Shown here: positions 1-7,043 of the stretch, piece after piece
How the letters are laid out: every line of letters starts with the position of its first letter
Numbering within the stretch: position 1 is the stretch's first letter
Program-made: the position numbers and the translations under genes
The notes under the pieces: model-generated
Database searches by the model: none
What the model was told of the DNA's origin: nothing
Seen by the model: the letters and a program-made list of their open reading frames with translations, nothing else
Source of the DNA: CAYLHS01 sp964383535
GTDB taxonomy: Bacteria > Actinomycetota > Acidimicrobiia > Spongiisociales > UBA4744
Length of the DNA stretch: 12,675 nucleotides
Direction: 5' to 3'
Assembly: GCA_964383535.1 (NCBI GenBank)
Contig: CAYLHS010000062.1
Location: forward strand, 1-12,675

Positions 1-156
1 CACTCGTTCGCGACGCACCTTCTCGAAGGAGGAGCCGACCTGCGGGCCGTGCAGGAGCTGCTTGGGCACGTTGAACTAGGGACCACCCAGACGTACACTG
101 CGGTCACCCGCGAGCATCTCAAGGCAACCTATGAGCGAAGTCACCCGCGGGCCTGA
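1..156 (+). CDS. xerC: Tyrosine recombinase XerC/XerD family, C-terminal fragment (5' end outside window)
   Basis: The first 51 codons of the window encode the end of a Xer-type site-specific recombinase, which in bacteria resolves chromosome dimers at dif sites. The fragment starts at HSFATHLL, just after where the catalytic His-x-x-Arg box should lie. It then has LGH (residues 21-23 of the fragment), carrying the next active-site histidine, and TQTYT with the nucleophilic tyrosine at fragment residue 32. The end, SHPRA, resembles the usual XerC C terminus, so the gene looks intact at this end. The stop is TGA at 154-156. The reading frame overlaps the start of the downstream sigma factor gene by 26 bases. 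The choice of XerC over XerD rests on the HPRA ending and on context, and is less certain than the family call. Confidence 0.88.
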   Translation, partial: HSFATHLLEGGADLRAVQELLGHVELGTTQTYTAVTREHLKATYERSHPRA

Positions 157-928
157 TCGGGCATCCGAAGATCATCTGGATGAGCTGTGGCGCAGGTTCA
201 AGGCCACAGAGGACCAGGGGGCCCGTGAGGGCCTGATCTTGCATTTCTCGCCGCTCGTCAAGTTCGTCGCGGGTCGTGTGGCATCCGGTCTGCCGTCCAG
301 CGTCGATCGCTCCGACCTGATTTCGGACGGCATCTTCGGACTGATCGATGCCATCGACAAGTTCGATCCCGAACGAGGTGTGAAGTTCGAGACGTACGCT
401 ATCAACAGGATCAGGGGAGCAATCCTCGACGAGCTTCGAGCCCTCGACTGGGCACCACGTTCGCTCAGAGCTCGCGCTCGCGAACTCGACCGTTCCTACA
501 GCGAGCTGGAGCATCGATTCCAGCGGCCGCCCACCGACGAGGAGCTCGCCGCGCACATGGACGTGCCGGTCGAGGAACTCCAAAACACGATGGCCGAGGT
601 GTCGTCTGCAGGCCTGGTCGCGCTCGACGAGTTGCTCGCCCCAGGTCGCGACTCGACCACGGTCGGTGATCTTCTTCCTGACCCAAAGGGCGTCGATCCG
701 GCAGCCGCGTACCAGGAAGAGGAAGTCAAGCGCGTCTTGGCGGATGCGATCAACCGGCTCGTCGAACGGGATCGACTGGTCCTCACCCTCTACTACTACG
801 AGGGTCTCACGCTCGCGGAGATCGGCGATGTCCTCGGCGTGACCGAGTCGCGGGTCTGCCAGATCCACACGAAGTCGGTGATGAGCCTTCGCCACCGCAT
901 GACGGAGCCGGCGTTTCACCACGGGTGA
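131..928 (+). CDS. whiG: RNA polymerase sigma factor, FliA/WhiG (sigma-28) family
   Basis: A 265-residue group 3 sigma factor. Region 2 lies at about residues 36-106, with SPLVKFVAGRV, the core-binding stretch IFGLIDAIDKFD (68-79) and the family-typical IRGAILDELRALDW (94-107). Region 3 spans about 108-165. Region 4 carries the helix-turn-helix LTLAEIGDVLGVTESRV (226-242) followed by QIHTKS. It is much closer to what I recall of Streptomyces WhiG than of enterobacterial FliA, for example DELWRRFKAT near the start and LTLYYYEGLTLAEIG in region 4. In Streptomyces WhiG drives the commitment to sporulation and is held by the c-di-GMP-dependent anti-sigma RsiG; in other bacteria the family runs flagellar genes. 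The target here is unknown. ATG 131 is the only plausible in-frame start before region 2; it has a weak AAGG at 121-124 and lies inside the end of xerC, suggesting coupled translation. Confidence 0.93.
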   Translation: MSEVTRGPDRASEDHLDELWRRFKATEDQGAREGLILHFSPLVKFVAGRVASGLPSSVDRSDLISDGIFGLIDAIDKFDPERGVKFETYAINRIRGAILDELRALDWAPRSLRARARELDRSYSELEHRFQRPPTDEELAAHMDVPVEELQNTMAEVSSAGLVALDELLAPGRDSTTVGDLLPDPKGVDPAAAYQEEEVKRVLADAINRLVERDRLVLTLYYYEGLTLAEIGDVLGVTESRVCQIHTKSVMSLRHRMTEPAFHHG

Positions 929-942
929 CCGCCTGGTACAGT
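914..942 (+). promoter_or_regulatory. Candidate sigma-70-type promoter for rpsB operon (extended -10)
   Basis: TACAGT at 937-942 is preceded by TG one base upstream (934-935), giving an extended -10 element. The best -35 partner at 17-base spacing is the poor TTTCAC at 914-919, inside the end of the sigma gene. Transcription would begin near 949-950 and leave a leader of about 93 bases before rpsB. Judged by eye against consensus only. Confidence 0.4.
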
Positions 943-965
943 TGCCCGATCACGCACGCCCGTTT

Positions 966-1006
966 CTCCCCAACGGTCGATTCGTCGCGGGGAGCAGCCA
1001 TCTGCT
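966..1006 (+). promoter_or_regulatory. Potentially structured 5' leader of rpsB: two adjoining hairpins
   Basis: CTCCCC at 966-971 is perfectly complementary to GGGGAG at 989-994, and a small CGA-TTCG-TCG hairpin (978-987) sits inside the loop. Immediately after it, AGCAG at 993-997 pairs with CTGCT at 1002-1006 around a four-base loop. The two main stems share bases 993-994, so they cannot both be complete. They lie between the candidate promoter and the ribosome binding site. Autoregulation of rpsB-tsf by S2 through leader RNA is known in E. coli; whether this leader does the same is inference. Confidence 0.35.
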
Positions 1007-1032
1007 GTGACGGGCGGAGGAAGAACCGGAAC

Positions 1033-1038
1033 AGGAGG
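1033..1038 (+). promoter_or_regulatory. Ribosome binding site of rpsB
   Basis: A full AGGAGG lies four bases before ATG 1043. It sets the start there rather than at the upstream in-frame GTG at 1007, which would add 12 Gly/Arg-rich residues not expected in S2. Confidence 0.8.
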
Positions 1039-1042
1039 ACCT

Positions 1043-1762
1043 ATGTCCACGGTCACCATGAAGCAGCTGCTGGAAGCAGGCGTCCACTTCGGACATCAGA
1101 CCCGGCGCTGGAACCCCAAGATGGAGCCATACATCTACAGCGCCCGTAACGGCATCCACATCATCGATCTGCGTCAGACGCTCGACCAGATCAATCGGGC
1201 GTACGACTTCGTCAAGAACGAGGTTGCCGACGGAGGGCTGGTCCTCTTCGTCGGGACGAAGAAGCAGGCGCAGCTTCCGATCGAAGAGGCAGCTATTCGC
1301 TCGGACATGCCGTATGTGAACTTCCGCTGGCTCGGCGGGATGCTCACGAACTTCTCCACGATCCAGAAGCGCATCTCGTACATGCGGGAGCTGGAGCGCA
1401 TGGACGAGTCCGGCGAGATGACGTCGCTGCCGAAGAAGGAGCGTCTGCGACTCCACCGCGAACTCGCCAAGCTCCAGCGGGTGCTTGGCGGTGTGCGCAA
1501 TCTGACCCACCTTCCGCAAGTGCTCTTCATCGTCGACTTGAACGCTGAGCAGATCGCGTTGAAGGAGGCAGATCGCCTGGGGATTCCGGTCATCGCGCTC
1601 GTCGATACGAACTGCGATCCGGACCTGGTCGATTTCGTGATTCCCGGCAACGACGACGCGATTCGTTCGGCCCAGCTCATGGCCGGGTTCGTGGCCGATG
1701 CGTGCATTGAGGGGAGAGAGATCGCACTGAAGGGCGAGCCAAGCAGCGAAGGAGACGAGTGA
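1043..1762 (+). CDS. rpsB: 30S ribosomal protein S2
   Basis: A 239-residue protein of the universal S2 family, a component of the small ribosomal subunit located at the head-body junction near S1 in other bacteria. Diagnostic stretches are LLEAGVHFGHQTRRWNPKM (9-27), YIYSARNGIHIIDL (30-43), FVGTKKQAQ (69-77), FRWLGGMLTNF (94-104) and, near the end, DTNCDPDLVDFVIPGNDDA. The length is normal, with a short acidic tail ending in GDE. The gene heads the long operon, behind a strong AGGAGG. Its TGA (1760-1762) shares one base with the ATG of tsf, so EF-Ts is probably made by coupled translation, as in the rpsB-tsf pair conserved across bacteria. Confidence 0.98.
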   Translation: MSTVTMKQLLEAGVHFGHQTRRWNPKMEPYIYSARNGIHIIDLRQTLDQINRAYDFVKNEVADGGLVLFVGTKKQAQLPIEEAAIRSDMPYVNFRWLGGMLTNFSTIQKRISYMRELERMDESGEMTSLPKKERLRLHRELAKLQRVLGGVRNLTHLPQVLFIVDLNAEQIALKEADRLGIPVIALVDTNCDPDLVDFVIPGNDDAIRSAQLMAGFVADACIEGREIALKGEPSSEGDE

Positions 1763-2379
1763 TGGCCGACTTCACCGCAAAGGACGTGCAGGAGCTTCGC
1801 CGCGCCACCGGTGTCGGAATGATGGACGCAAAGGGCGCCCTGGTCGAGACCGGTGGGAACTTCGAGAAGGCCAAGGAATACTTGAGGGAGAAGGGCCTCG
1901 CCGATGCCAAGAAACGAGCGGGCAAAGAAGCCAACGAGGGTGTGATCGGACTGTACATCCACCGGCAGTTCGACAGGCCGGTCATCGGCGTGCTGGTGGA
2001 ACTGGCCTCGGAGACCGACTTCGTTGCCAAGAGTGAGGAGTTCCAGGCGATCGCCAACGATGTCGCGATGCACGTGGCGGCAGCACAGCCTCGCTGGGTC
2101 CGGCGCGAAGACGTACCACAGGACGCTCTGGAGTACGAACGTGAGATGATCACTCGTCAAGCTCAGAACGAGGGGAAACCGGAGAACATCATTCCTCGCA
2201 TCGTGGAGGGCCGTATCGCCTCGTTCTACAAGGACACCGTGCTCGAGGATCAGCAGTTCATCAAGAGCGACCAGTTCGACGGAACGGTGGGCGACATGGT
2301 CGCCGGGCTCGCCGCGACCATGGGCGAGAACATCACCATTCGGAGGTTCGCACGGCTCGCGGTCGGCGAGGAGATGTGA
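1762..2379 (+). CDS. tsf: Elongation factor Ts, short form
   Basis: EF-Ts exchanges GDP for GTP on EF-Tu during translation elongation. The 205-residue protein has the N-terminal UBA-like domain (about 1-52, with VQELRRATGVGMMDAK), the core motif SETDFVAKSEEF (83-94) whose TDFV contacts the EF-Tu G domain, and the closing MGENITIRRFARL. It is clearly shorter than the E. coli and Streptomyces proteins (roughly 280 residues). It resembles the compact Thermus-type EF-Ts, in which one copy of the core subdomain is missing and the protein works as a dimer. Start: ATG 1762 overlaps the rpsB stop by one base and has GGAG at 1751-1754; a GTG at 1759 would add one residue. The end overlaps the pyrH start by one base. 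Confidence 0.97.
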   Translation: MADFTAKDVQELRRATGVGMMDAKGALVETGGNFEKAKEYLREKGLADAKKRAGKEANEGVIGLYIHRQFDRPVIGVLVELASETDFVAKSEEFQAIANDVAMHVAAAQPRWVRREDVPQDALEYEREMITRQAQNEGKPENIIPRIVEGRIASFYKDTVLEDQQFIKSDQFDGTVGDMVAGLAATMGENITIRRFARLAVGEEM

Positions 2380-3092
2380 TGGTGGACCGCCGCCGCGTGA
2401 TGCTCAAGCTGTCCGGGGAGGCGTTCGCCGATCCTGAGCTCGGGCACGGCATCGACATCACGGAGATCGGTCGAATCGCCGGCGAAGTCGTGGAGGCCAT
2501 CGGTGATGGCGAGATCGAACTCGGCATCGTGGTCGGCGGAGGCAACATCTTCAGAGGAGCGTCGGCCGCGACGACCGGTATCGAGCCCGCTACCGCCGAT
2601 ACGATGGGCATGCTCGGGACCGTGATCAACGCGCTCGCGCTCAGAAGCGCCATCGAGAACGCCGGGGTGCCCACGAGAGTACAGACCGCGATCTTGATGC
2701 AGTCGCTCGCAGAGCCCTATATCCGGCTTCGAGCCATCAGACACCTCGAGAAGGGACGTGTCGTCATCTTCGCTGCCGGCACCGGCAACCCGTTCTTCAC
2801 CACCGATACCGCTGCGGCGCTGCGTGCGGTGGAGATCGGCGCCGAGGTGATGTTGAAGGCGACCCTTGTTGACGGCGTGTACGACGCCGATCCGGTCACC
2901 CATCCCGACGCCACACTCATGTCGGAAGTCACCTACCTGGACCTCATCGCCAAGGGACTCCGGGTGATGGACTCGACCGCCGCTACCATGTGCAAGGACC
3001 ATCAGCTCCCGATCGTGGTGTTCAACATCACGAAACCGGGCAACGTCGTGCGGGCGGTACGAGGAGAGCGGATCGGGACGTTGGTTCAGTAG
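2379..3092 (+). CDS. pyrH: UMP kinase
   Basis: This hexameric enzyme of the amino acid kinase family phosphorylates UMP to UDP with ATP, the step feeding UTP and CTP synthesis. The 237-residue protein shows the N-terminal KLSGEAF (10-16), the glycine-rich GGGNIFRG (53-60), TADTMGMLGT (72-81), GTGNPFFTTDTAAALRA (134-150) for acceptor binding, and LVDGVYDADP for nucleotide binding. Length and motifs are those of a complete enzyme. The ATG at 2379 shares one base with the tsf stop; GTG 2376 and GTG 2382 are alternatives differing by one residue each way. Position between tsf and frr is conserved across most bacteria. Confidence 0.97.
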   Translation: MVDRRRVMLKLSGEAFADPELGHGIDITEIGRIAGEVVEAIGDGEIELGIVVGGGNIFRGASAATTGIEPATADTMGMLGTVINALALRSAIENAGVPTRVQTAILMQSLAEPYIRLRAIRHLEKGRVVIFAAGTGNPFFTTDTAAALRAVEIGAEVMLKATLVDGVYDADPVTHPDATLMSEVTYLDLIAKGLRVMDSTAATMCKDHQLPIVVFNITKPGNVVRAVRGERIGTLVQ

Positions 3093-3102
3093 GAGGCACG
3101 CC

Positions 3103-3654
3103 ATGATTCAGGAAACGCTCGACGAGGCCGAGTTGAAGATGAGTCAGGCGATCGAGCATGTGCAGTCGGAGTTCGCGACCGTTCGGACGGGACGCGCCAA
3201 CGCCGGCATCCTCAACAGGATCACGGTCGAGTACTACGGGACCCAGACGCACCTGCAACAGCTTGCCTCGTTCTCGGTACCCGAGCCGCGTCTTCTCGTT
3301 GTCCAGCCCTACGACAAGACGTCCGTGAACGCTATCGAGCGAGCGATCAGAACATCCGGGATGGGTTTGAATCCTTCCAGCGACGGTCATGTCATTCGCA
3401 TCGCGTTCCCGGCTCTCACCGAGGAACGGCGTGTTGAGCTGACCCGGGTCGTTCGCCAGATGGCCGAGGATGGCAGAGTCGCGATGCGCAATATCCGTCG
3501 CCACGCCATGAGCGAGCTCTCCGATCTGCATGGCGAGATCTCGGACGACGACATCCACCGTGCCGAGAGTGAGTTGCAGGAGATCACCGATCGGATGATC
3601 ACCAAGGTCGACGAGCTGCTGGAGCACAAGGAGCAGGAGCTGCTCGAAGTATGA
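3103..3654 (+). CDS. frr: Ribosome recycling factor
   Basis: RRF splits the post-termination 70S ribosome together with EF-G. The 183-residue protein is essentially the standard length. It has the helical domain I signature FATVRTGRANAGILNRI early on, then domain II (about residues 31-105) with VEYYGTQTHLQQLA and VQPYDKTSVNAIERAI, and the returning long helices with EERRVELTRVVRQMAEDGRVAMRNIRR. ATG 3103 is preceded by AGGAGG at 3091-3096, which overlaps the TAG stop of pyrH. The frr stop overlaps the cdsA ATG in an ATGA arrangement. Confidence 0.97.
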   Translation: MIQETLDEAELKMSQAIEHVQSEFATVRTGRANAGILNRITVEYYGTQTHLQQLASFSVPEPRLLVVQPYDKTSVNAIERAIRTSGMGLNPSSDGHVIRIAFPALTEERRVELTRVVRQMAEDGRVAMRNIRRHAMSELSDLHGEISDDDIHRAESELQEITDRMITKVDELLEHKEQELLEV

Positions 3655-4757
3655 ATACCGACAACAACGACGGTGACGGTATCGACGAAGCCGGGATCGA
3701 CGAAGGAACCGAGGACTTCGAGGACTTCCTGACGGGCTCATCGGAGTTCGACGGGTTCACCAGCGCCGACTACCTGAACGCGACCACCGAAGAGTACCGG
3801 GATCTCGCCGAGGCGATCGCCAGGTCGGCCGACGAAGAGGTTGAGATGCAGGCCGTCGCAGCGCAGATGCCGGGCCTCGATGCGGGAATCGTGGGCTTCG
3901 ACGACGTCACCGGCGAGACGCCGGTCGATACCTACGAGGCCCAGAGCGGCCCGTCGGACACGCTCGTTCGAGCCGCAACCGGCGTTGTGCTCATCACCCT
4001 GGTGCTGGCGATGCTGGCCATCGGCGGGGGGTGGCTCGCGCTCCTCATCGGCGTGTTCGCGCTCGTGAGCATGGTCGAGTTCTACTCGGCAGTTCGAGAG
4101 GCTGGCTATGTGCCGCTCGCGCTGTTCGGGTTCCTGGGGGCCATCGGCGTCCTTGCTGCTGCGTGGTTCTCCTCGCGGCCTCTGTCGTCGGTGTCGATCG
4201 CGATCGGACTCACGATCGTTGCCGTCGTGTTCTGGTATGCCCTCCTATCCAGAAGTCATCCGCTGGAGAACGCGTCGTTCACGATCTTCGGGGTCGTTTG
4301 GATTGCGGGACTCCTTTCGTTCGCCATGCCGATCATCAGGTCGGATCACTCGCAACAGATCATCCTCGCGATCATCGCCGTCACCGCGCTGTTCGATGCC
4401 GGTTCGTACTTTGTCGGACGCGCCATGGGCAGGGTGAGCCTGGCTCCCGAGCTGTCGCCCCACAAGACGTTCGAGGGGCTCGTCGGCGGGATCGTGATCG
4501 CCTTTGTCGCAGGGTTCCTGCTGTCGGTCATTCCGTGGTTCGAGTTCGATCTCACCACTGGTTTGTGGTTGGCGGCCGTCGTTTCGGTCTTCGCGCCGCT
4601 CGGCGATCTTGCGGAGTCCCTCGTGAAACGCGCCGTCGGTGTGAAAGACATGGGGGCGATTCTCCCTGGGCACGGAGGCCTCGTCGACCGCTTGGACAGC
4701 TACCTGTTCACCATTCCCGTCGGGTATGTGCTGTTCCTCTGGCTTGGGTTTCTATGA
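3651..4757 (+). CDS. cdsA: Phosphatidate cytidylyltransferase (CDP-diglyceride synthetase) with acidic N-terminal extension
   Basis: This integral membrane enzyme makes CDP-diacylglycerol from phosphatidic acid and CTP, the precursor of all common phospholipids. The 368-residue protein ends with the exact CDS signature: SLVKR (323-327), KD (332-333), LPGHGG (338-343) and DRLD (346-349). Upstream is DAGSYFVGRAMGR (249-261) followed by LSPHKTFEG (268-276). About eight or nine hydrophobic segments lie between residue 106 and the end. The family is usually about 270-300 residues; here roughly the first 103 residues form an extra hydrophilic region with about 29 Asp/Glu and only two Arg/Lys, with no recognisable domain. 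The start at 3651 overlaps the frr stop (ATGA), which supports translation of the extension; no internal start with an obvious binding site was chosen instead. The stop overlaps dxr in the same way. No rlmN lies between cdsA and dxr, unlike in some actinobacteria. Confidence 0.96.
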   Translation: MNTDNNDGDGIDEAGIDEGTEDFEDFLTGSSEFDGFTSADYLNATTEEYRDLAEAIARSADEEVEMQAVAAQMPGLDAGIVGFDDVTGETPVDTYEAQSGPSDTLVRAATGVVLITLVLAMLAIGGGWLALLIGVFALVSMVEFYSAVREAGYVPLALFGFLGAIGVLAAAWFSSRPLSSVSIAIGLTIVAVVFWYALLSRSHPLENASFTIFGVVWIAGLLSFAMPIIRSDHSQQIILAIIAVTALFDAGSYFVGRAMGRVSLAPELSPHKTFEGLVGGIVIAFVAGFLLSVIPWFEFDLTTGLWLAAVVSVFAPLGDLAESLVKRAVGVKDMGAILPGHGGLVDRLDSYLFTIPVGYVLFLWLGFL

Positions 4758-5893
4758 TCCGACCCCTGGTCGTCCTCGGAGCGACCGGTTCGATCGGACG
4801 TCAGGCGCTCGACGTCGCGCGACGTCTGGGTTTTCCGGTCGCCGCCGTCGTCGCTCGCAGTGGTTCCGACACCCTCGCGACGATCGCCGACGCGTTTCCC
4901 GAGGCCTCGATCGGGATCGTGGCACCGATCGGGAGCGAGCGGGAGCGTTTTGCGGCGTACGGATCCAGAGTTCGGTTCGGGCCTGATGCCTCCGTCGAGT
5001 TCGCCGCCACTCCGGGAACGATCGTGGTCAACGGAATCGTGGGTGCAGCGGGGTTGCGACCGTCGGTCGTCGCACTCGAAGCAGGGAATCGCCTCGCACT
5101 CGCCAACAAGGAGAGCCTCGTTGCCGGCGGCCCGGTCGTCTTGGACGCGCTCCGCCGCGGCGGCGGCGAGCTGATCCCCGTCGATTCGGAGCACTCGGCG
5201 GTTTTTCAGTGCCTTTCCGGTGAGGATGTCGGATCGGTACGACGGCTCATCATCACCGCCTCAGGGGGACCGTTTCGAGGAAGGACTCGAGACGAGTTGG
5301 AGAACGTATCGCCCGCTGAGGCGCTTCGCCATCCGACCTGGTCGATGGGTTCCAGGATCACCATCGACTCGGCCACGCTCGCGAACAAGGGGTTCGAGGT
5401 GATAGAGGCTCACTATCTGTTCGGAGTCTCGTACTCGCAGATCGACATCGTCGTTCATCCCCAGAGCATTATCCACTCGTTCGTCGAGTTCGAGGACGGC
5501 TCGGTCAAGGCGCAGTTGGGGGAGCCGGATATGCGTATTCCGATCCAGTACGCGCTCACATGTCCGCAACGACTCGCCGGCGGAAGCGTCGCCGCTCCGT
5601 CATCGTGGACACTGACATTCGAGGCGCCGGACCGTGCCTCGTTTCCGACGCTCGACATCGTCATCGAAGCGGGCATGAGGGGAGGATCCGCGCCGGCCGT
5701 CGTCAACGCGGCCGACGAGATCGCGGTGGGGGCATTCTTGACAGGGAGACTCGGATTCCTCGGAATCGCGTCGATCCTCGGTCAGACGATGGAGCGAGTT
5801 CCGAAGGTGGACGTGTACACCGTCGATGACGTCATGCAGGTCGATGCGGAGGCACGCTCGGTCGCGAACACCCTGATTGGCGGGGCGTGTTGA
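4754..5893 (+). CDS. dxr: 1-deoxy-D-xylulose 5-phosphate reductoisomerase
   Basis: Dxr converts DXP to 2-C-methyl-D-erythritol 4-phosphate with NADPH and a divalent metal, the first committed step of the MEP isoprenoid pathway. The 379-residue protein opens with the NADPH-binding loop LGATGSIGRQALDV (8-21), then ANKESLVAGG (117-126). Metal ligands are D144 and E146 in DSEHSAVFQCL plus E215 in NKGFE (211-215). SGGPFRG (170-176) forms the phosphate/flexible-loop region, with H193 in HPTWSMG; VVHPQSIIHSFVEF and GEPDMRIPIQYA follow. All key residues are present. ATG 4754 overlaps the cdsA stop as ATGA and begins right at the Rossmann fold; the same frame is open far upstream through cdsA, but that part is only a shadow. 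The pathway enzyme IspG lies two genes downstream. Confidence 0.97.
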   Translation: MIRPLVVLGATGSIGRQALDVARRLGFPVAAVVARSGSDTLATIADAFPEASIGIVAPIGSERERFAAYGSRVRFGPDASVEFAATPGTIVVNGIVGAAGLRPSVVALEAGNRLALANKESLVAGGPVVLDALRRGGGELIPVDSEHSAVFQCLSGEDVGSVRRLIITASGGPFRGRTRDELENVSPAEALRHPTWSMGSRITIDSATLANKGFEVIEAHYLFGVSYSQIDIVVHPQSIIHSFVEFEDGSVKAQLGEPDMRIPIQYALTCPQRLAGGSVAAPSSWTLTFEAPDRASFPTLDIVIEAGMRGGSAPAVVNAADEIAVGAFLTGRLGFLGIASILGQTMERVPKVDVYTVDDVMQVDAEARSVANTLIGGAC

Positions 5894-5918
5894 TTACGCG
5901 GGTGGGGTCGGTACGGTT

Positions 5919-5922
5919 GGAG
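5919..5922 (+). promoter_or_regulatory. Ribosome binding site deciding the rseP start
   Basis: GGAG lies five bases before ATG 5928. This supports that start over the in-frame TTG at 5877, which would overlap dxr and add 17 Gly-rich residues ahead of the first membrane helix. Confidence 0.55.
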
Positions 5923-5927
5923 ACGAC

Positions 5928-7043
5928 ATGACTGGTGGATTGATCATGCTGATCGCTGTCGTGGTGTCTCTGATGCTCCACGAGCTGGGACACTTCGTCA
6001 CAGCACGCGCGACGGGCATGAAGGTTACCGAGTTCTTCCTCGGATTCGGGCCAAAGCTCTGGTCGACGACCCACGGCGAAACTGAGTTCGGCATCAAGGC
6101 GATTCCCGTAGGTGGCTACAACCGAATCGTGGGGATGGACCCGCTCGAGGAGGTCAGTCCGGAAGATGCGGGCCGGACCTACAGGGACAAAGGGTTCTGG
6201 CAGAAGTCGGTGGTTGTGCTGTCAGGAGTGATGGTTCACTTCGTTATCGCGTACCTGGTGTTCTTCGGCATCCTGGTCGGTTTCGGGATCGAGAACGGAG
6301 ATGCCGACCCGACGACGACGGTCGCGGCCGTCCAGTCGACGCTCGACGACGGTTCCCCGGCTCCGTCCGCGATCGCCGGCCTCGAAGCCGGTGATCGGAT
6401 CCTCTCGGTGGACGGCGTGAACGTCACCACCTGGGACGAACTCGTCGCCGCAATCGCCGCCCGACCGAATCAGCTGGTGTCGATCGTGGTCGATCGTGAC
6501 GGCACAGAGATGACACTCGAAACGACCTTGGCGTCCACCCAGAGTGATCAGGGTGCGGCCGTCGGGTATCTGGGCATCAATCCGGCGTACCCGATCACGC
6601 ACATCAGCGTGACCGAGGCCGCGGGTCTCGCCGGCCGGGCCGTCGGCACCGCCACGAAGGAGACGCTGTCGTCATTCGGCAACTTGATACGACCATCGTC
6701 CCTTGCTCGACTCGCGGGTACATTCGTCGGAAACACCGACGTACCCGACAACATCCGCCCGGTGAGCCCGGTTGGCATTGTTCATCTAGGCGAAGGGCTC
6801 GACGCGCAGGCGCTGCTCGCGCTGATCGCCCTTCTCAATATCGTGCTCGGCGTGTTCAATGGGCTGCCGTTGTTCCCACTCGACGGTGGGCACTTCGTCA
6901 TCGCGCTGTACGAGCGAGTCTCTGGGAGGAAAGCGAACATGCGCGCACTCATGCCGATCGCGGCTGCTGTCATGATGCTGGTGATCTTCTTGTTCTCCGT
7001 TGCGCTCGTGCTCGACATCGCCAACCCGATCAGCCTCTCATGA
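5928..7043 (+). CDS. rseP: Site-2 intramembrane zinc metalloprotease, RseP/Rip1 family
   Basis: Site-2 proteases cut transmembrane segments, typically of anti-sigma factors, after a first cut by another protease; Rip1 (Rv2869c) does this in Mycobacterium tuberculosis. The 371-residue protein has the zinc motif HELGH (18-22) in its first hydrophobic segment, the family stretch IKAIPVGGYNRIVGM (56-70), a second membrane segment near 94-118, one PDZ domain (about 130-205, with GLEAGDRILSVDGV), and the second active-site motif NGLPLFPLDGG (311-321), where Asp319 is the third zinc ligand. A final membrane helix lies at about 341-363. A single PDZ is usual for Gram-positive members, whereas E. coli RseP has two. 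The substrate here is unknown; no anti-sigma gene is in the window. A second possible start is ATG 5946. The stop overlaps ispG as ATGA. Confidence 0.96.
   Translation: MTGGLIMLIAVVVSLMLHELGHFVTARATGMKVTEFFLGFGPKLWSTTHGETEFGIKAIPVGGYNRIVGMDPLEEVSPEDAGRTYRDKGFWQKSVVVLSGVMVHFVIAYLVFFGILVGFGIENGDADPTTTVAAVQSTLDDGSPAPSAIAGLEAGDRILSVDGVNVTTWDELVAAIAARPNQLVSIVVDRDGTEMTLETTLASTQSDQGAAVGYLGINPAYPITHISVTEAAGLAGRAVGTATKETLSSFGNLIRPSSLARLAGTFVGNTDVPDNIRPVSPVGIVHLGEGLDAQALLALIALLNIVLGVFNGLPLFPLDGGHFVIALYERVSGRKANMRALMPIAAAVMMLVIFLFSVALVLDIANPISLS

Noticed and set aside
1174..2160. Minus-strand open frame (328 codons) across rpsB and tsf
   Set aside because: It is fully antisense to S2 and EF-Ts, and its product shows no family motif.
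4031..4753. Apparent 241-residue N-terminal extension of dxr reading through cdsA in another frame
   Set aside because: The extra part is Arg-rich shadow sequence of cdsA. The Dxr fold begins at ATG 4754, which forms an ATGA junction with the cdsA stop.
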